Assembly (NCBI GenBank): GCA_002163005.1
Contig: MAAF01000006.1
Span: forward strand, 1-49,661
Direction: 5' to 3'
Length of the DNA: 49,661 nucleotides
DNA from: Colwellia psychrerythraea
GTDB lineage: Bacteria > Pseudomonadota > Gammaproteobacteria > Enterobacterales > Alteromonadaceae
In this document: in pieces, positions 36,771-46,282 of the stretch
Layout of the letters: each line of letters opens with the position of its first letter
How positions within the stretch are numbered: the first letter of the stretch is position 1
Translations under genes and position numbers: made by a program
The notes under the pieces: generated by a model
Told to the model about the DNA's origin: nothing
The model's database searches: none
The model's input: only the letters and a program-made list of their open reading frames with translations

Positions 36771-38309
36771 TTATTTACCTTCAGATTTTTTCAAAAAAGT
36801 ATCATATACCGCTTCAACTGACCAAGAGCCAGTAGGTTGACTAGGTGGATAGTCTTTAAAGGTTGATAAAAACTTAGCTGTTTCTGATAAACCTAAATAG
36901 ATATACGGCGCTTTATCAATCATCCAATCGTAATAAGAATTAGAGTTCTCTTCAGCTCTACTCCATGGGTCACGACGTAAATTAAGGATTTTAGGCATTC
37001 TTAACATAGTGAAAGGTTCAGTCCAAAGTGCCAAGGTTTTACCACGGTTTTCCGCATAAACCATTTTCCAATCACCAACACGAATGGCAACAGGGAAACC
37101 TTCATCATTTAAATAATGATAAATGTTGCGTGGGCTTTTTTCTGTTTTACCCGTAAGGTGGGGTAACATATTATAACCATCAAGATGAATTTTTGATTGC
37201 TTACTACCAAAGCGACGTTTGCCTTTAAGCATATCTTCTTTGAGTTTAGTATCACCGGCAGCGGCAGCTAAAGTTGGCATCCAGTCTAAATGAGCCATCA
37301 TTTCGTTTGAAATTTCACCCGCTTTAATTTTACCAGGCCAGCGCACCATCATAGGAACACGGTAAGCACCTTCTTTTTCGCTATTTTTTTCACCATCAAA
37401 CGGTGTAATACCAGCATCTGGCCAAGTATTATAGTGTACGCCATTATCGGTAGAGTACATGACAATGGTATTGTCAGTAATTTTCAACTTATCCAATTGA
37501 TCTAACATCAAACCAACATGATTATCGTGAGCGACCATCACATCGTTATAGAACCCTTGACCTGAAAGACCCACATGTTTTGGGTTGATATGTGTTCTAA
37601 AGTGCATGCCTGCAGTATTAACCCAAACAAAGAAAGGTTTTTTAGCTTTCACTGCTTTATCAACAAATTTCATGGCTGCTGCGACAAATTCATCATCAGC
37701 GGTTTCCATGCGCTTTTTAGTTAAAGGGCCGGTATCTTCAATTTTACCATCCGCATAAGAGTGAATAACACCGCGTGGTCCAAATTTTTTCTTAAAAGCA
37801 GGATCTTTAGGGTAATCTGGATCTTCTGGCTCTTCCTCTGCATTTAAATGGTAAAGGTTCCCAAAAAATTCATCAAAACCATGGTTAGAGGGTAAATGTT
37901 CATCTTTGTCACCTAAGTGGTTTTTACCAAACTGTCCTGTGGTATATCCTTTGGCTTTTAACATTTCTGCAATAGTGATATCTCTATCTTGAATGCCTTC
38001 TTTAGCGCCAGGTAAGCCAACTTTTGTCATGCCGGTACGTAAACCTGATTGTCCCGTGATAAAAGTTGAACGACCGGCGGTACAGCTTTGATCGGCATAA
38101 TAATCGGTGAACATCATACCTTCTTTAGCTATGCGATCGATGTTAGGTGTTTTAAAACCCATTATACCGTGGCTATAGGCACTGATATTTGTACGTCCTA
38201 TATCATCGCCCCAGAAAAATAAAATATTTGGTTTTTCTGCTGCTGTTGCGGATGCAGTCGCTATTAAGCTTGCACCCATCATCAACATTTTTAATTTATT
38301 TTTAATCAT
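36771..38309 (-). CDS. Exported formylglycine-dependent sulfatase (paralogue)
   Basis: A 512-residue protein with a signal peptide (cleavage near TATA-A, about residue 23). It has the same sulfatase blocks as its neighbour: FFWGDDIGRTN near residues 32-42, DQSCTAGRSTFITGQ with the formylglycine cysteine near residue 75, GQFGKNHLGDKDEHLPSNHG, YSTDNGVHYNTWPDAG and GYNMLPHL. Long identical runs with the downstream sulfatase point to gene duplication, with divergence mainly in the middle and at the C-terminus. It is divergent from the AraC-type regulator across a 389-bp region, so that regulator is a good candidate for its control. The substrate is unknown. Confidence 0.93.
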   Translation of the reverse strand: MIKNKLKMLMMGASLIATASATAAEKPNILFFWGDDIGRTNISAYSHGIMGFKTPNIDRIAKEGMMFTDYYADQSCTAGRSTFITGQSGLRTGMTKVGLPGAKEGIQDRDITIAEMLKAKGYTTGQFGKNHLGDKDEHLPSNHGFDEFFGNLYHLNAEEEPEDPDYPKDPAFKKKFGPRGVIHSYADGKIEDTGPLTKKRMETADDEFVAAAMKFVDKAVKAKKPFFVWVNTAGMHFRTHINPKHVGLSGQGFYNDVMVAHDNHVGLMLDQLDKLKITDNTIVMYSTDNGVHYNTWPDAGITPFDGEKNSEKEGAYRVPMMVRWPGKIKAGEISNEMMAHLDWMPTLAAAAGDTKLKEDMLKGKRRFGSKQSKIHLDGYNMLPHLTGKTEKSPRNIYHYLNDEGFPVAIRVGDWKMVYAENRGKTLALWTEPFTMLRMPKILNLRRDPWSRAEENSNSYYDWMIDKAPYIYLGLSETAKFLSTFKDYPPSQPTGSWSVEAVYDTFLKKSEGK

Positions 38310-38359
38310 TTTGTCTTCCTTTTGATCACCAATGAAATAGGTAGTTTTTGATCTGCAAA

Positions 38360-38385
38360 AATAATAATGGCCAACAATTATTATT
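38360..38385. promoter_or_regulatory. Palindrome upstream of the sulfatase gene (intergenic 38310-38698)
   Basis: AATAATAAT (38360-38368) and ATTATTATT (38377-38385) form 9-bp inverted arms around GGCCAACA, 51 bases upstream of the sulfatase start. It could be an operator of the divergent AraC-type regulator. The rest of the 389-bp gap is AT-rich and holds no gene; AGTTATAGT is repeated in tandem at 38630-38647, close to the regulator's start. Confidence 0.35.
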
Positions 38386-38513
38386 GGGCTTTAGCCATTA
38401 TAGGTAAAACATTAAAAAAACAGCAATTATCGGTTAGGACTTAATTGTTGTATTTTTTAAGTGCAGCCTTTGTTCTAATACTCTTATAACCAATATAATC
38501 TCTTAATTGTCAA

Positions 38514-38530
38514 CTGAGGTTAACCCTCAG
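38514..38530. promoter_or_regulatory. Short palindrome between the sulfatase and AraC-type genes
   Basis: CTGAGG-TTAAC-CCTCAG is a perfect 6-bp inverted repeat in the middle of the divergent intergenic region. Its GC-rich arms stand out from the AT-rich background. It may be a binding site or a small hairpin. Confidence 0.3.
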
Positions 38531-38698
38531 CTGTGGACATATGACTTCTAATCCCGCTGTATCGCTTTGGTTATTGTGACATTATATAAACGTAGCTAAC
38601 ATTTAAGTATGCAAATTCCGAAAGGATTTAGTTATAGTAGTTATAGTTAGTGCGATAAATCAATTAGATGGTTTATCGAAAAGGACCTTTAATAAACA

Positions 38699-39682
38699 AT
38701 GGATTCTCAAAATACAATTAACAATAATCACAAAATAAGAGCTGTGTTGACCTCTGATATTGATAAGTTGGCCCAATTTCAAGTGAATAAAAACCGCCGC
38801 TATACGCAGTTGCATACAGGGCAATTACAAGGTGATTATTTAGAAGTGAATTTAGGTACGTTGCAAGTTTTTCGAGAAAAGCTTAGTGCAGGCTCATTAG
38901 TAGAAGCAGCACCAGCAAGAAATTTTGTTCCTTTCGCTGCATTACTTTCCAACATAGATGATTTGAACTTTTGTGGTAAACGAATAGAAAAAAATTCCAT
39001 TATCCAAGCCACAGGAGGAGTATGGGACATCAACTTTAAATATCATTTGAACGCTGTCGTTGCAGCTTTTGATAGAGAGACATTTTGCCGTGATATTCAA
39101 TTACTCACGGGCGAAGAAATCCCTAATGATTGGCTAGTTAGTAAAGCTTGTCTGACAGAGCCCCTTGCATTAAATCAATATGCCACGGGGTTAAATAATA
39201 TTATTAATGTTATACAAATGAAACCAGAGGTTTTAGCGACAGAAAATTCTTTACGTATGATAAGTGATACTATTTTAAGGCTGGCATTTAATGTTCTTAA
39301 AGTAACAATACCCTGTAATGAGAAACGCGCAAATCAATCAAAACGTAGTCAAGGTGTTCGTCATGTCATCGATTACTTGCACAATTATGGACAGAACATA
39401 CCAACAATTCCTGAACTGTGTAAAGTAGCCAAATTAAGTGAACGAAACCTTCAATACGGTTTTAAAGAGTACTTAGGGGTAACGCCTATACGTTATTTAA
39501 GATTATTACGCTTAAATGGTGTCAGACGAGATTTATTACTCAATCGTGGTAAAAAAGAAAAAATAGTCGATGTGGCACTCGATTGGGGTTTTATAGAATT
39601 AGGTCGCTTCGCGAGTGAATACCGTCAACTGTTTCAAGAATTACCCTCCGCAACACTTAAAAGGCTTAATCTAGAAAATTAA
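38699..39682 (+). CDS. AraC-family transcriptional regulator
   Basis: A 327-residue regulator. The N-terminal region (about residues 1-215) is a ligand-sensing-type domain without a recognisable motif. The C-terminal AraC-type double helix-turn-helix is clear: VIDYLHNYGQNIPTIPELCK, LSERNLQYGFKEYLGVTPIR and YLRLLRLNGVRRDLL, then DVALDWGFIELGRFASEYRQ and FQELPSA. It lies between divergent sulfatase genes and a downstream co-oriented phosphatase gene, so it may regulate either or both. AAAGGACC precedes the ATG with long spacing. A small stem TAACAG/CTGTTA overlaps the stop codon at 39680-39696. Confidence 0.9.
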   Translation: MDSQNTINNNHKIRAVLTSDIDKLAQFQVNKNRRYTQLHTGQLQGDYLEVNLGTLQVFREKLSAGSLVEAAPARNFVPFAALLSNIDDLNFCGKRIEKNSIIQATGGVWDINFKYHLNAVVAAFDRETFCRDIQLLTGEEIPNDWLVSKACLTEPLALNQYATGLNNIINVIQMKPEVLATENSLRMISDTILRLAFNVLKVTIPCNEKRANQSKRSQGVRHVIDYLHNYGQNIPTIPELCKVAKLSERNLQYGFKEYLGVTPIRYLRLLRLNGVRRDLLLNRGKKEKIVDVALDWGFIELGRFASEYRQLFQELPSATLKRLNLEN

Positions 39683-39700
39683 CAGATACGCTGTTATCTA

Positions 39701-39722
39701 TTTCTTATACGGGTTGGTATTA
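39701..39722 (-). repeat. Solo end of the TAATACCAAT repeat family
   Basis: Read on the minus strand, this 22-base segment begins TAATACCAACCCGTATAAG and differs at one position from the sequence at 49544-49565. It looks like a single terminal repeat of an element whose body is missing here. Confidence 0.45.
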
Positions 39723-39945
39723 ATCATTGGGCTCGGTATGCTTTTATTTTCATCCCCAAACAGTCTTGCTATCTAACCTCTTTGTAGTAATTCATTGTGA
39801 GTAACGTAAACTATGGAATTTAGTGTGTTACGGAAATTGCATATTATTCAATAGGGTAACGTGCTAACTTAGGTTTTAATCTACTGACAATATTTATACT
39901 AAAATTTGTAATTGTTACCTGGCAGGCGATAAAGGATTATTAACA

Positions 39946-41652
39946 ATGAAAACAATAAATAAAACTCACCTTGGACTTTTATTGTCCGCAGCAGCCCTTT
40001 TGGGCAGTAACCCCGTATTAGCACGAGCTGATAAACCTAAACTCATTTTACAAATTACCGTAGACCAACTCCGCGGGGATATGCCAACTGCCTATTTAGA
40101 TAAAATGGGCAAAGGCGGCTTTAGATATCTGCTCGATAAAGGCGTAGTCTATAAAGATGCTCATCACAATCATGCTAATACTGAAACTATCGTTGGTCAT
40201 GCAACGCTAGCAACCGGTGCATTACCAGCAGTACATGGCATGATAGGCAATGTCTGGTTTGATGATAAGTTGCAACGTTTAGTCTATAACGTTGAAGATG
40301 CGAATTACCCATTGTTATCAGCAGATGCAGGGGTTAATCAAAAAACAGAAATTGATCCCACTCAACGCACTGCAAAATCTTCAGGTCGTTCACCGAATAA
40401 TATCCAAGTATCTACATTTAGTGATGAGTTAAAGATTGCCTCAAATGGTAAAGCTAAAGTTTTTGGCGTATCAGTAAAAGACCGAGGCGCTATTTCCATG
40501 GCAGGACATATGGGCAAGGCTTTTTGGTTTTCTAAAAAGTCAGGGGAATTTGTTACCAGTGAGTATTACTATGATAAATATCCAGAGTGGGTTTCAAATT
40601 GGAATGAAGCAAAACCCACTAAGAAATATCATCAAAAGACGTGGCAGTTAAGTCAACCTCAAGCTAAGTATGTTTTTGCCAAACAAGATGATCAAGCATG
40701 GGAAACTAATTTCCCCGGTTTTGGCCGCACTTTTCCGCATCAATATGGCGATATGAACAATGCCTACTTCAATACTTTTTTGACCTTAAGCCCCGCAGGG
40801 GACGAGCTGACGTTAGACTTTGCTAAAGCTGTGGTTAATAACGAGCAGTTAGGACAGGATGAAGTTACTGACTATTTATCAGTAAGTTTCTCATCAACAG
40901 ATTATGTTAGCCATATTTTTGGTCCTTCAAGTTTAGAAGCTGAAGATAATATGCTGAGGTTAGACCGCACCTTAGCCAAGTTACTAACATTCATTGATAA
41001 AAAAGTGGGTTTAGAGCATACCCTTATCGTGTTATCTGCCGATCATGGTGCAGCTGAAGTACCTGCTTATTTATCGTCATTAGGCATGAAAACCAATGTG
41101 GTTGCCCCTAAAGAGTGGGATAAAGCGCCTAGTATGAAAGCCCTTAAAAAGCAGTTTAGCTTCGATACTGCGCTAATTAAAAGTTACTTTCACCCTTACA
41201 TCTACCTTGACCGAGATTTAATTGCTGAACGTAAACTGTCACTTGAGCAAGTTCAAAAAGCCGTTGCTATGGAAGTTTCAAAATTTGACGGTGTTGCGCT
41301 TGCTGTAACGAGTAGCGATATAGAGACAGGTAATACACCTCAAGATTACCTACATACCTTAGTGGTTAATAATCACAGTAAGAATCGTTCTGGCGATGTT
41401 TATGTTGTGCTTGAAGCACATCGTTTTGTTGCTGATATGGAAGGCTTAACCGTTGCGGCGACCCATGGTTCACCTTGGGGTTACGATACTTTTGTACCAC
41501 TAATTTTTGCAGGCTTTAATATTGATGATGATAAGGTATATAGACGAGTGAGTACCACCGACATCGCCGTAACGTTATCAGCGGTGTTAGGCATTAAAGC
41601 ACCATCAGGTGCCCAAGGGAAGATATTGGAAAAGGTACTTGATACGGATTAA
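39946..41652 (+). CDS. PafA-like alkaline phosphatase family protein
   Basis: A 568-residue exported protein with a signal peptide (about residues 1-26, cleavage near VLA-RA). It belongs to the alkaline phosphatase superfamily: metal-binding ITVDQLRGD near residues 36-44, nucleophile region HANTETIVGHATLATG near residues 75-90 with a Thr nucleophile as in PafA-type phosphatases, HGMIGNVWFDD, LSVSFSSTDYVSHIFGP, and LSADHGAAEVPAY. It has no CXPXR sulfatase motif. It probably hydrolyses phosphate monoesters in the periplasm. It follows the AraC-type gene by 263 bp, and AAAGGA precedes the start. Confidence 0.87.
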   Translation: MKTINKTHLGLLLSAAALLGSNPVLARADKPKLILQITVDQLRGDMPTAYLDKMGKGGFRYLLDKGVVYKDAHHNHANTETIVGHATLATGALPAVHGMIGNVWFDDKLQRLVYNVEDANYPLLSADAGVNQKTEIDPTQRTAKSSGRSPNNIQVSTFSDELKIASNGKAKVFGVSVKDRGAISMAGHMGKAFWFSKKSGEFVTSEYYYDKYPEWVSNWNEAKPTKKYHQKTWQLSQPQAKYVFAKQDDQAWETNFPGFGRTFPHQYGDMNNAYFNTFLTLSPAGDELTLDFAKAVVNNEQLGQDEVTDYLSVSFSSTDYVSHIFGPSSLEAEDNMLRLDRTLAKLLTFIDKKVGLEHTLIVLSADHGAAEVPAYLSSLGMKTNVVAPKEWDKAPSMKALKKQFSFDTALIKSYFHPYIYLDRDLIAERKLSLEQVQKAVAMEVSKFDGVALAVTSSDIETGNTPQDYLHTLVVNNHSKNRSGDVYVVLEAHRFVADMEGLTVAATHGSPWGYDTFVPLIFAGFNIDDDKVYRRVSTTDIAVTLSAVLGIKAPSGAQGKILEKVLDTD

Positions 41653-41732
41653 TGCTTCATATTTCACTCAATAACACACGCCAGGACTATATGGCCTGCA
41701 AGATTTATACATAACAAGGTATATCCCTTAAG

Positions 41733-41773
41733 AAGAAGCAGTATAACTTGGTCGTTATTCTGCTTCTTTTATT
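41733..41773 (+). terminator. Terminator after the PafA-like gene
   Basis: AAGAAGCAG (41733-41741) and CTGCTTCTT (41760-41768) pair, with a further inner stem (ATAAC/GTTAT), and a T-rich stretch follows (TTTATTTTAAAAG). Confidence 0.65.
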
Positions 41774-41794
41774 TTAAAAGTAATTCGTTTGTTG

Positions 41795-41806
41795 TAATAC
41801 CAATTG
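41795..41806 (+). repeat. TAATACCAAT repeat end
   Basis: TAATACCAATTG in the gap before the ABC transporter gene is shared with 48298-48309, and its first ten bases with 49544-49553. The sequence after it is AT-rich and not clearly a full element. Confidence 0.35.
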
Positions 41807-41932
41807 ATATAATTACTAGGTCATATTGAAATGTAAGGAAAATTAACGCTTTAAAACAAACTAATTATCTTAATGATTAGGCTAATTTCACTTTCTACTT
41901 TAAAATTAAATTTTTACCGCTAAAGAAATGCC

Positions 41933-43741
41933 ATGCGCCGCTCTAGTTATCCCGATCAAGAAGTCAGTTCCATCAACTGGCAAGCATTCAAACTTATTTT
42001 ACCTTACCTATTCGAGTATAAAAAACGTATTACGTTTGCTATGTCATGTTTAGTTTTTACTAAAGTAGCCAGTGTTTACCTGCCTTTCATATTGAAAGAT
42101 ATTGTTGATACCTTAGACGCTAACACTACAGGTACTGAGTCCGCTTTAATTATTGTTCCATTAGGTTTAGTGGCTGCTTATGGTCTAGTGCGGCTGTCGA
42201 TCGTTGTTTTTGCTGAAATAAGAGATACGTTATTTGGTCGAGTTACTGAAAGGGCTATAAGGCGCATTGGTTTAAAAGTTTTTCGCCATTTACATTCCCT
42301 TGATTTAGATTTTCATCTTAATAGACAAACGGGAGGATTGTCTCGTGATATCGACCGAGGCACTTCGGGCATCAATTTTTTAATGCGCTTTATGGTCTTT
42401 AACATTGTACCAACCTTGCTTGAAATAGTGATGGTGGTGACTATTTTATTTGTAAAGTACGGCATATGGTATGCGGTCATAACGCTTTCCTCGATTGTTA
42501 CGTACGTTGCTTATTCAGTTTTTGCCACAGAGCTGCGAACACGCTATGTCCGCGCAGCCAACATAGCAGACTCGTCAAGTAATACTCGCGCCATTGATAG
42601 TTTACTAAACTACGAAACCGTGAAGTATTTCACCAATGAAGAATTTGAAGCGCAAGCTTATGACCAACAGCTGTCAACGTGGGAACAGGCAAAAATTAAA
42701 AACCGTTTATCGTTATTTGCCCTAAACGGTGGGCAAGCACTCATAATAGCCGCAGCTATGACTGCCATGCTGGCCCTTGCCGCTAATGACGTTGCCGCAG
42801 ATGTTATGACCCTTGGAGACTTTGTTCTGATAAATGCCTTTATGATGCAGTTATTTATGCCGCTTAATTTTTTAGGCTTTGTTTATCGAGAGATAAAAGG
42901 CTCGCTGGCAAATATTGAAAATCTATTTGGTTTATTAGCTAAAGCACCTAAGGTTCAAGATGTTCCTGACGCTGCGATATTAAACTTGGCAGAGCAGGGC
43001 GATAGTACTATTAATGAAGCCAGTATTGTTTTCAATAACATTGCTTTTGCCTACAATGCCAAGCGGCCTATCATTAAAGGGATTTCTTTTAATGTTAATG
43101 CGGGTGAAAAAGTTGCTGTAGTTGGACAAAGTGGCTCAGGTAAATCAACCTTAGTAAAATTGTTATTTCGTTTTTACGATGTCGACTCTGGCAATATTAA
43201 GATTAACGGGCAAGATATCAGTCAAGTGAGCCAACAATCATTACGAAGCCATATTGGTATTGTGCCGCAAGACACCGTGCTTTTTAACGACACTTTATTT
43301 AATAATGTACAGTATGGTTGTCCAACGGCCAGTGAAGATGAAGTGCTAAAAGCCATTGATCTAGCACATTTATCTGAATTTATTTCCAGTTTGCCAGATG
43401 GTTTAGAAACCGTAGTAGGAGAGCGGGGATTAAAACTTTCAGGTGGTGAAAAGCAACGAGTTGCCATTGCCCGTACGATCTTAAAAAATCCACAAGTTTT
43501 GGTGTTTGATGAAGCTACATCCTCGCTCGATAGTCACTCAGAGCAAGCTATCTTAACGGCAATAAATGAAGTGACTAAAAGTAGAACAAGCCTTGTCATC
43601 GCGCATCGTCTATCAACTATCATTGATAGTGACAATATTATTGTGATGAATCATGGTGAAATAGTTGAGCAGGGTAATCATCAACAATTACTCGCACTTG
43701 AAGGTCAATATAGTAAAATGTGGCAGTTACAGCAATCTTAG
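41933..43741 (+). CDS. Atm1/HMT1-type ABC exporter
   Basis: A 602-residue half-transporter. Six transmembrane helices span about residues 20-310 and an ATP-binding domain covers about 360-595. It shows Walker A GQSGSGKSTLVK, the signature LSGGEKQRVAIAR, Walker B VLVFDEATSSLD and the switch His in VIAHRLSTI. The helices and the segment HLNRQTGGLSRDIDRGTSG (about residues 123-141) are typical of the mitochondrial Atm1/heavy-metal tolerance group, which export glutathione-linked or persulfide compounds. It should work as a homodimer in the inner membrane. No ribosome-binding site is obvious. A DUF1415 gene follows 55 bases later. Confidence 0.93.
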   Translation: MRRSSYPDQEVSSINWQAFKLILPYLFEYKKRITFAMSCLVFTKVASVYLPFILKDIVDTLDANTTGTESALIIVPLGLVAAYGLVRLSIVVFAEIRDTLFGRVTERAIRRIGLKVFRHLHSLDLDFHLNRQTGGLSRDIDRGTSGINFLMRFMVFNIVPTLLEIVMVVTILFVKYGIWYAVITLSSIVTYVAYSVFATELRTRYVRAANIADSSSNTRAIDSLLNYETVKYFTNEEFEAQAYDQQLSTWEQAKIKNRLSLFALNGGQALIIAAAMTAMLALAANDVAADVMTLGDFVLINAFMMQLFMPLNFLGFVYREIKGSLANIENLFGLLAKAPKVQDVPDAAILNLAEQGDSTINEASIVFNNIAFAYNAKRPIIKGISFNVNAGEKVAVVGQSGSGKSTLVKLLFRFYDVDSGNIKINGQDISQVSQQSLRSHIGIVPQDTVLFNDTLFNNVQYGCPTASEDEVLKAIDLAHLSEFISSLPDGLETVVGERGLKLSGGEKQRVAIARTILKNPQVLVFDEATSSLDSHSEQAILTAINEVTKSRTSLVIAHRLSTIIDSDNIIVMNHGEIVEQGNHQQLLALEGQYSKMWQLQQS

Positions 43742-43796
43742 AATTAGCCAGCCATGAATGAATCACAATAAAAAGCAGTGTTAAGAGTATAACGTT

Positions 43797-44384
43797 ATGA
43801 ATAAAGATGCAGAGCAATCACAAAACCAACAATCATCCGCAGAAGTTGATGCAACAAAACAATGGTTGGATGAAATTATTATAGGGCTCAATTTTTGTCC
43901 TTTCGCGAAAAAAGAATTTGTTAATAATACCATTTGTTATCATAAATCTGAGACTGAGCAAATTAAACCTGCTTTGAAAACCTTGATAGAACAATGCCAT
44001 TATTTACAAGATCATGATGAGATTGAAACGACCCTGATCATCTTTGCTGAAGGATTCCGACATTTCGATCGCTATCTCGATTTAGTGGACTGCGCCAATG
44101 ACTTGCTGATTGAGTCAGGTTTTGAAGGCATATTTCAGCTAGCGACTATGCATCCCGAATATTGTTTTGCGGACGATGATTTTGATGATGCCAGTAACTT
44201 TACCAATCGTTCTCCTTACCCAATGCTTCATATTATCCGTGAGGCAAGTATGGCAAGAGTATTAGCTATATATAAAGATCCTGAAAAAATTCCAGAACAA
44301 AATATGGCATTAGCGGAGCAAAAAGGTAGTAACTATTTTCAAGATATTTTAAAACGAATACATCAAAATCACCCACAAAAATAG
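43797..44384 (+). CDS. DUF1415 family protein
   Basis: A 195-residue cytoplasmic protein of the DUF1415 family. The conserved blocks are LNFCPFAKKEF near residues 31-41 and ATMHPEYCFADDDFDDASNF near residues 120-139, followed by RSPYPMLHIIREASM. The Cys and the Asp cluster suggest metal or cofactor binding, but the family has no assigned function. It begins 55 bases after the ABC exporter and may be cotranscribed with it. Confidence 0.9.
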   Translation: MNKDAEQSQNQQSSAEVDATKQWLDEIIIGLNFCPFAKKEFVNNTICYHKSETEQIKPALKTLIEQCHYLQDHDEIETTLIIFAEGFRHFDRYLDLVDCANDLLIESGFEGIFQLATMHPEYCFADDDFDDASNFTNRSPYPMLHIIREASMARVLAIYKDPEKIPEQNMALAEQKGSNYFQDILKRIHQNHPQK

Positions 44385-44597
44385 TTTGTATCTAAAACCT
44401 AAATTATAAAGCTTGAAAATAGCTTTGAAGATCTTTGGGCGTTTTACCGCGTCATTCTAGTACAACAATCTATCCAACGTATAGCGATCAGTAGCTAATT
44501 GCTTACACTGTAGGCATAGGGTTTTAGGTGACTAAGGTCGCTTTATTTAAATTCTGAGGTAAAATGATGCACCTCTCATAAATACTCTTGTTGAACT

Positions 44598-45284
44598 ATG
44601 CCCGTTTTAGAACAATTCTTACTTATCGCTATGGTTCATTTTTTTGCTGTAGCAAGCCCTGGCCCTGACTTTGCACTTATTTTAAAACAAAGCATCCGAT
44701 ATAACAGACGCATTGCTATTTATACTAGCTTCGGCATCGCGGCAGGCATTATTGTCCATGTGACTTATTCTTTGGTTGGTATAGGTCTGTTAATTGCCAG
44801 TGATGAGCGTTTATTTACCGCATTAAAATACATTGCTGCCAGCTATTTCTGTTATATAGCGTGGCACTGTCTTGGTGCTAAAAAGCCAGATAGTGAGTTA
44901 TCTGCATCTGAAAACCAAGGTACTGATAATAATTCGTTAACGCAGAATAAGACAAGCCAAGCTGATACATCTGCTGATAACCCTTCGGCTAAAAAAGCCT
45001 TTTTTAATGGATTTCTAATCAACGCCTTAAATGTTAAAGCAACATTATTCTTTGTTAGCTTATTCTCTGTGGTGATCGCTCCAGAAACCCTACTGAGTAT
45101 TAAAATTGCTTATGGTGCCTATTTAGTCGCAGCAACAGCAGCATGGTTCTGCTTCCTATCTTATATGTTAACTCAAGAGAGAGTACGGTATGTGCTGCAG
45201 CGTAAAGGCTATATTCTCGATCGGATTATGGGGGTGATTTTATTGTTACTAGCCATTCAGTTAGTGCTAAGCGATCTTAATTAA
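44598..45284 (+). CDS. LysE/RhtB-family amino-acid exporter
   Basis: A 228-residue inner-membrane protein with about six transmembrane helices. The family motif AVASPGPDFALILKQSIRYN is near residues 15-34. The polar central loop (about residues 96-130), rich in Ser, Asn and Asp, is longer than usual. Members export amino acids or homoserine lactone-like compounds; the substrate here is unknown. It stands alone with gaps of 213 and 145 bases. Confidence 0.9.
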   Translation: MPVLEQFLLIAMVHFFAVASPGPDFALILKQSIRYNRRIAIYTSFGIAAGIIVHVTYSLVGIGLLIASDERLFTALKYIAASYFCYIAWHCLGAKKPDSELSASENQGTDNNSLTQNKTSQADTSADNPSAKKAFFNGFLINALNVKATLFFVSLFSVVIAPETLLSIKIAYGAYLVAATAAWFCFLSYMLTQERVRYVLQRKGYILDRIMGVILLLLAIQLVLSDLN

Positions 45285-45429
45285 ATGCTATTTGTTTCTA
45301 AGTAACTTCTTAGTTTTGGTATGAGATCTATTCATCGGGTTGTTGTTAAATTGAGCTGTGAGCAATCTGTTCTCATTTCCAGTATAATAGTCAACAAATG
45401 TAGTCTTAATGAATTAAAAAGGGTTAGCT

Positions 45430-46257
45430 TTGCCAGAAGAAAATATAATTGTGTCCATTGGTGGTAGTGTTGAGCGTGCTGTAAAAGGCGAGTACTCAAT
45501 TGATGTTAAAGCTATTTTAACCGAAGCGTGGCAGAAAACATTGCTGTCGAGAATGTCTATCAATATAGCACTGCTCTTAGTGATGGTGTTCGGTATGATA
45601 GTGTCGTTTATTGCCAGTAGTTTTTTTGGTGGTATTGAGCTTGTTATAGATGATCCTCAGTTGCTGCAACTGATCAATGTCATTGTGACTATTGCTGTAT
45701 GGCCTTTTATGGCTGGCATAGAAATGATGGGTGTATTCCACGCAGTGAACAAGCCAACAAAAAGCAAAATGGTGCTATCGTTTTTACATCGTGGAAGTTG
45801 GGTTGCACTTTGTGCGCTATTAACGTCTCTATTAATTAGTATCGGCTTTCAATTGTTAATTATACCTGGTGTGTTATTAGCAGTACTGCTGTCACTAACG
45901 ATACCTTTAGTGGTAGAAAAAAATCTAAGCCCAGTACAAGCTATTGTTTTATCTATCAAAGCATTACGTTTTAAGATAATGCCATTGTTAGTTATTTATT
46001 TAGTATTGTTTATAGCTTTAATTGCTTTAGCCTTTCCCATCGCTTTATTAATCGAGTCGAGTTTTGCACCTCTTGCTATTATGTTTTTTTTATTTGGTTT
46101 AACTTATTTAGCACCTTGGTATTACAATATCAAAGGCATTTTGTATCGTGAAATATTTGGTGTTTTTTCTGAGCAAAAATCTGCTGACATAGGCTTAGGT
46201 CATTCTGGTAATAAAGGCTCTGATCACAATGGTTCAGATGATACTTTTTCTGCTTGA
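45430..46257 (+). CDS. Multi-pass membrane protein, unknown function
   Basis: A 275-residue membrane protein with about six transmembrane segments between residues 40 and 230, a cytoplasmic N-terminus containing SVERAVKGEYSIDVKAILTE, and a Gly/Asp/Ser/His-rich C-terminal tail. The start is TTG at 45430, supported by AAAAAGGG six bases upstream; no suitable ATG lies near. I do not recognise a named family. It is followed after 25 bases by the Bax-type gene, so the two are probably cotranscribed. Confidence 0.7.
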   Translation: MPEENIIVSIGGSVERAVKGEYSIDVKAILTEAWQKTLLSRMSINIALLLVMVFGMIVSFIASSFFGGIELVIDDPQLLQLINVIVTIAVWPFMAGIEMMGVFHAVNKPTKSKMVLSFLHRGSWVALCALLTSLLISIGFQLLIIPGVLLAVLLSLTIPLVVEKNLSPVQAIVLSIKALRFKIMPLLVIYLVLFIALIALAFPIALLIESSFAPLAIMFFLFGLTYLAPWYYNIKGILYREIFGVFSEQKSADIGLGHSGNKGSDHNGSDDTFSA

Positions 46258-46282
46258 TTTTTATCATAAATAAGGAGTTTTT

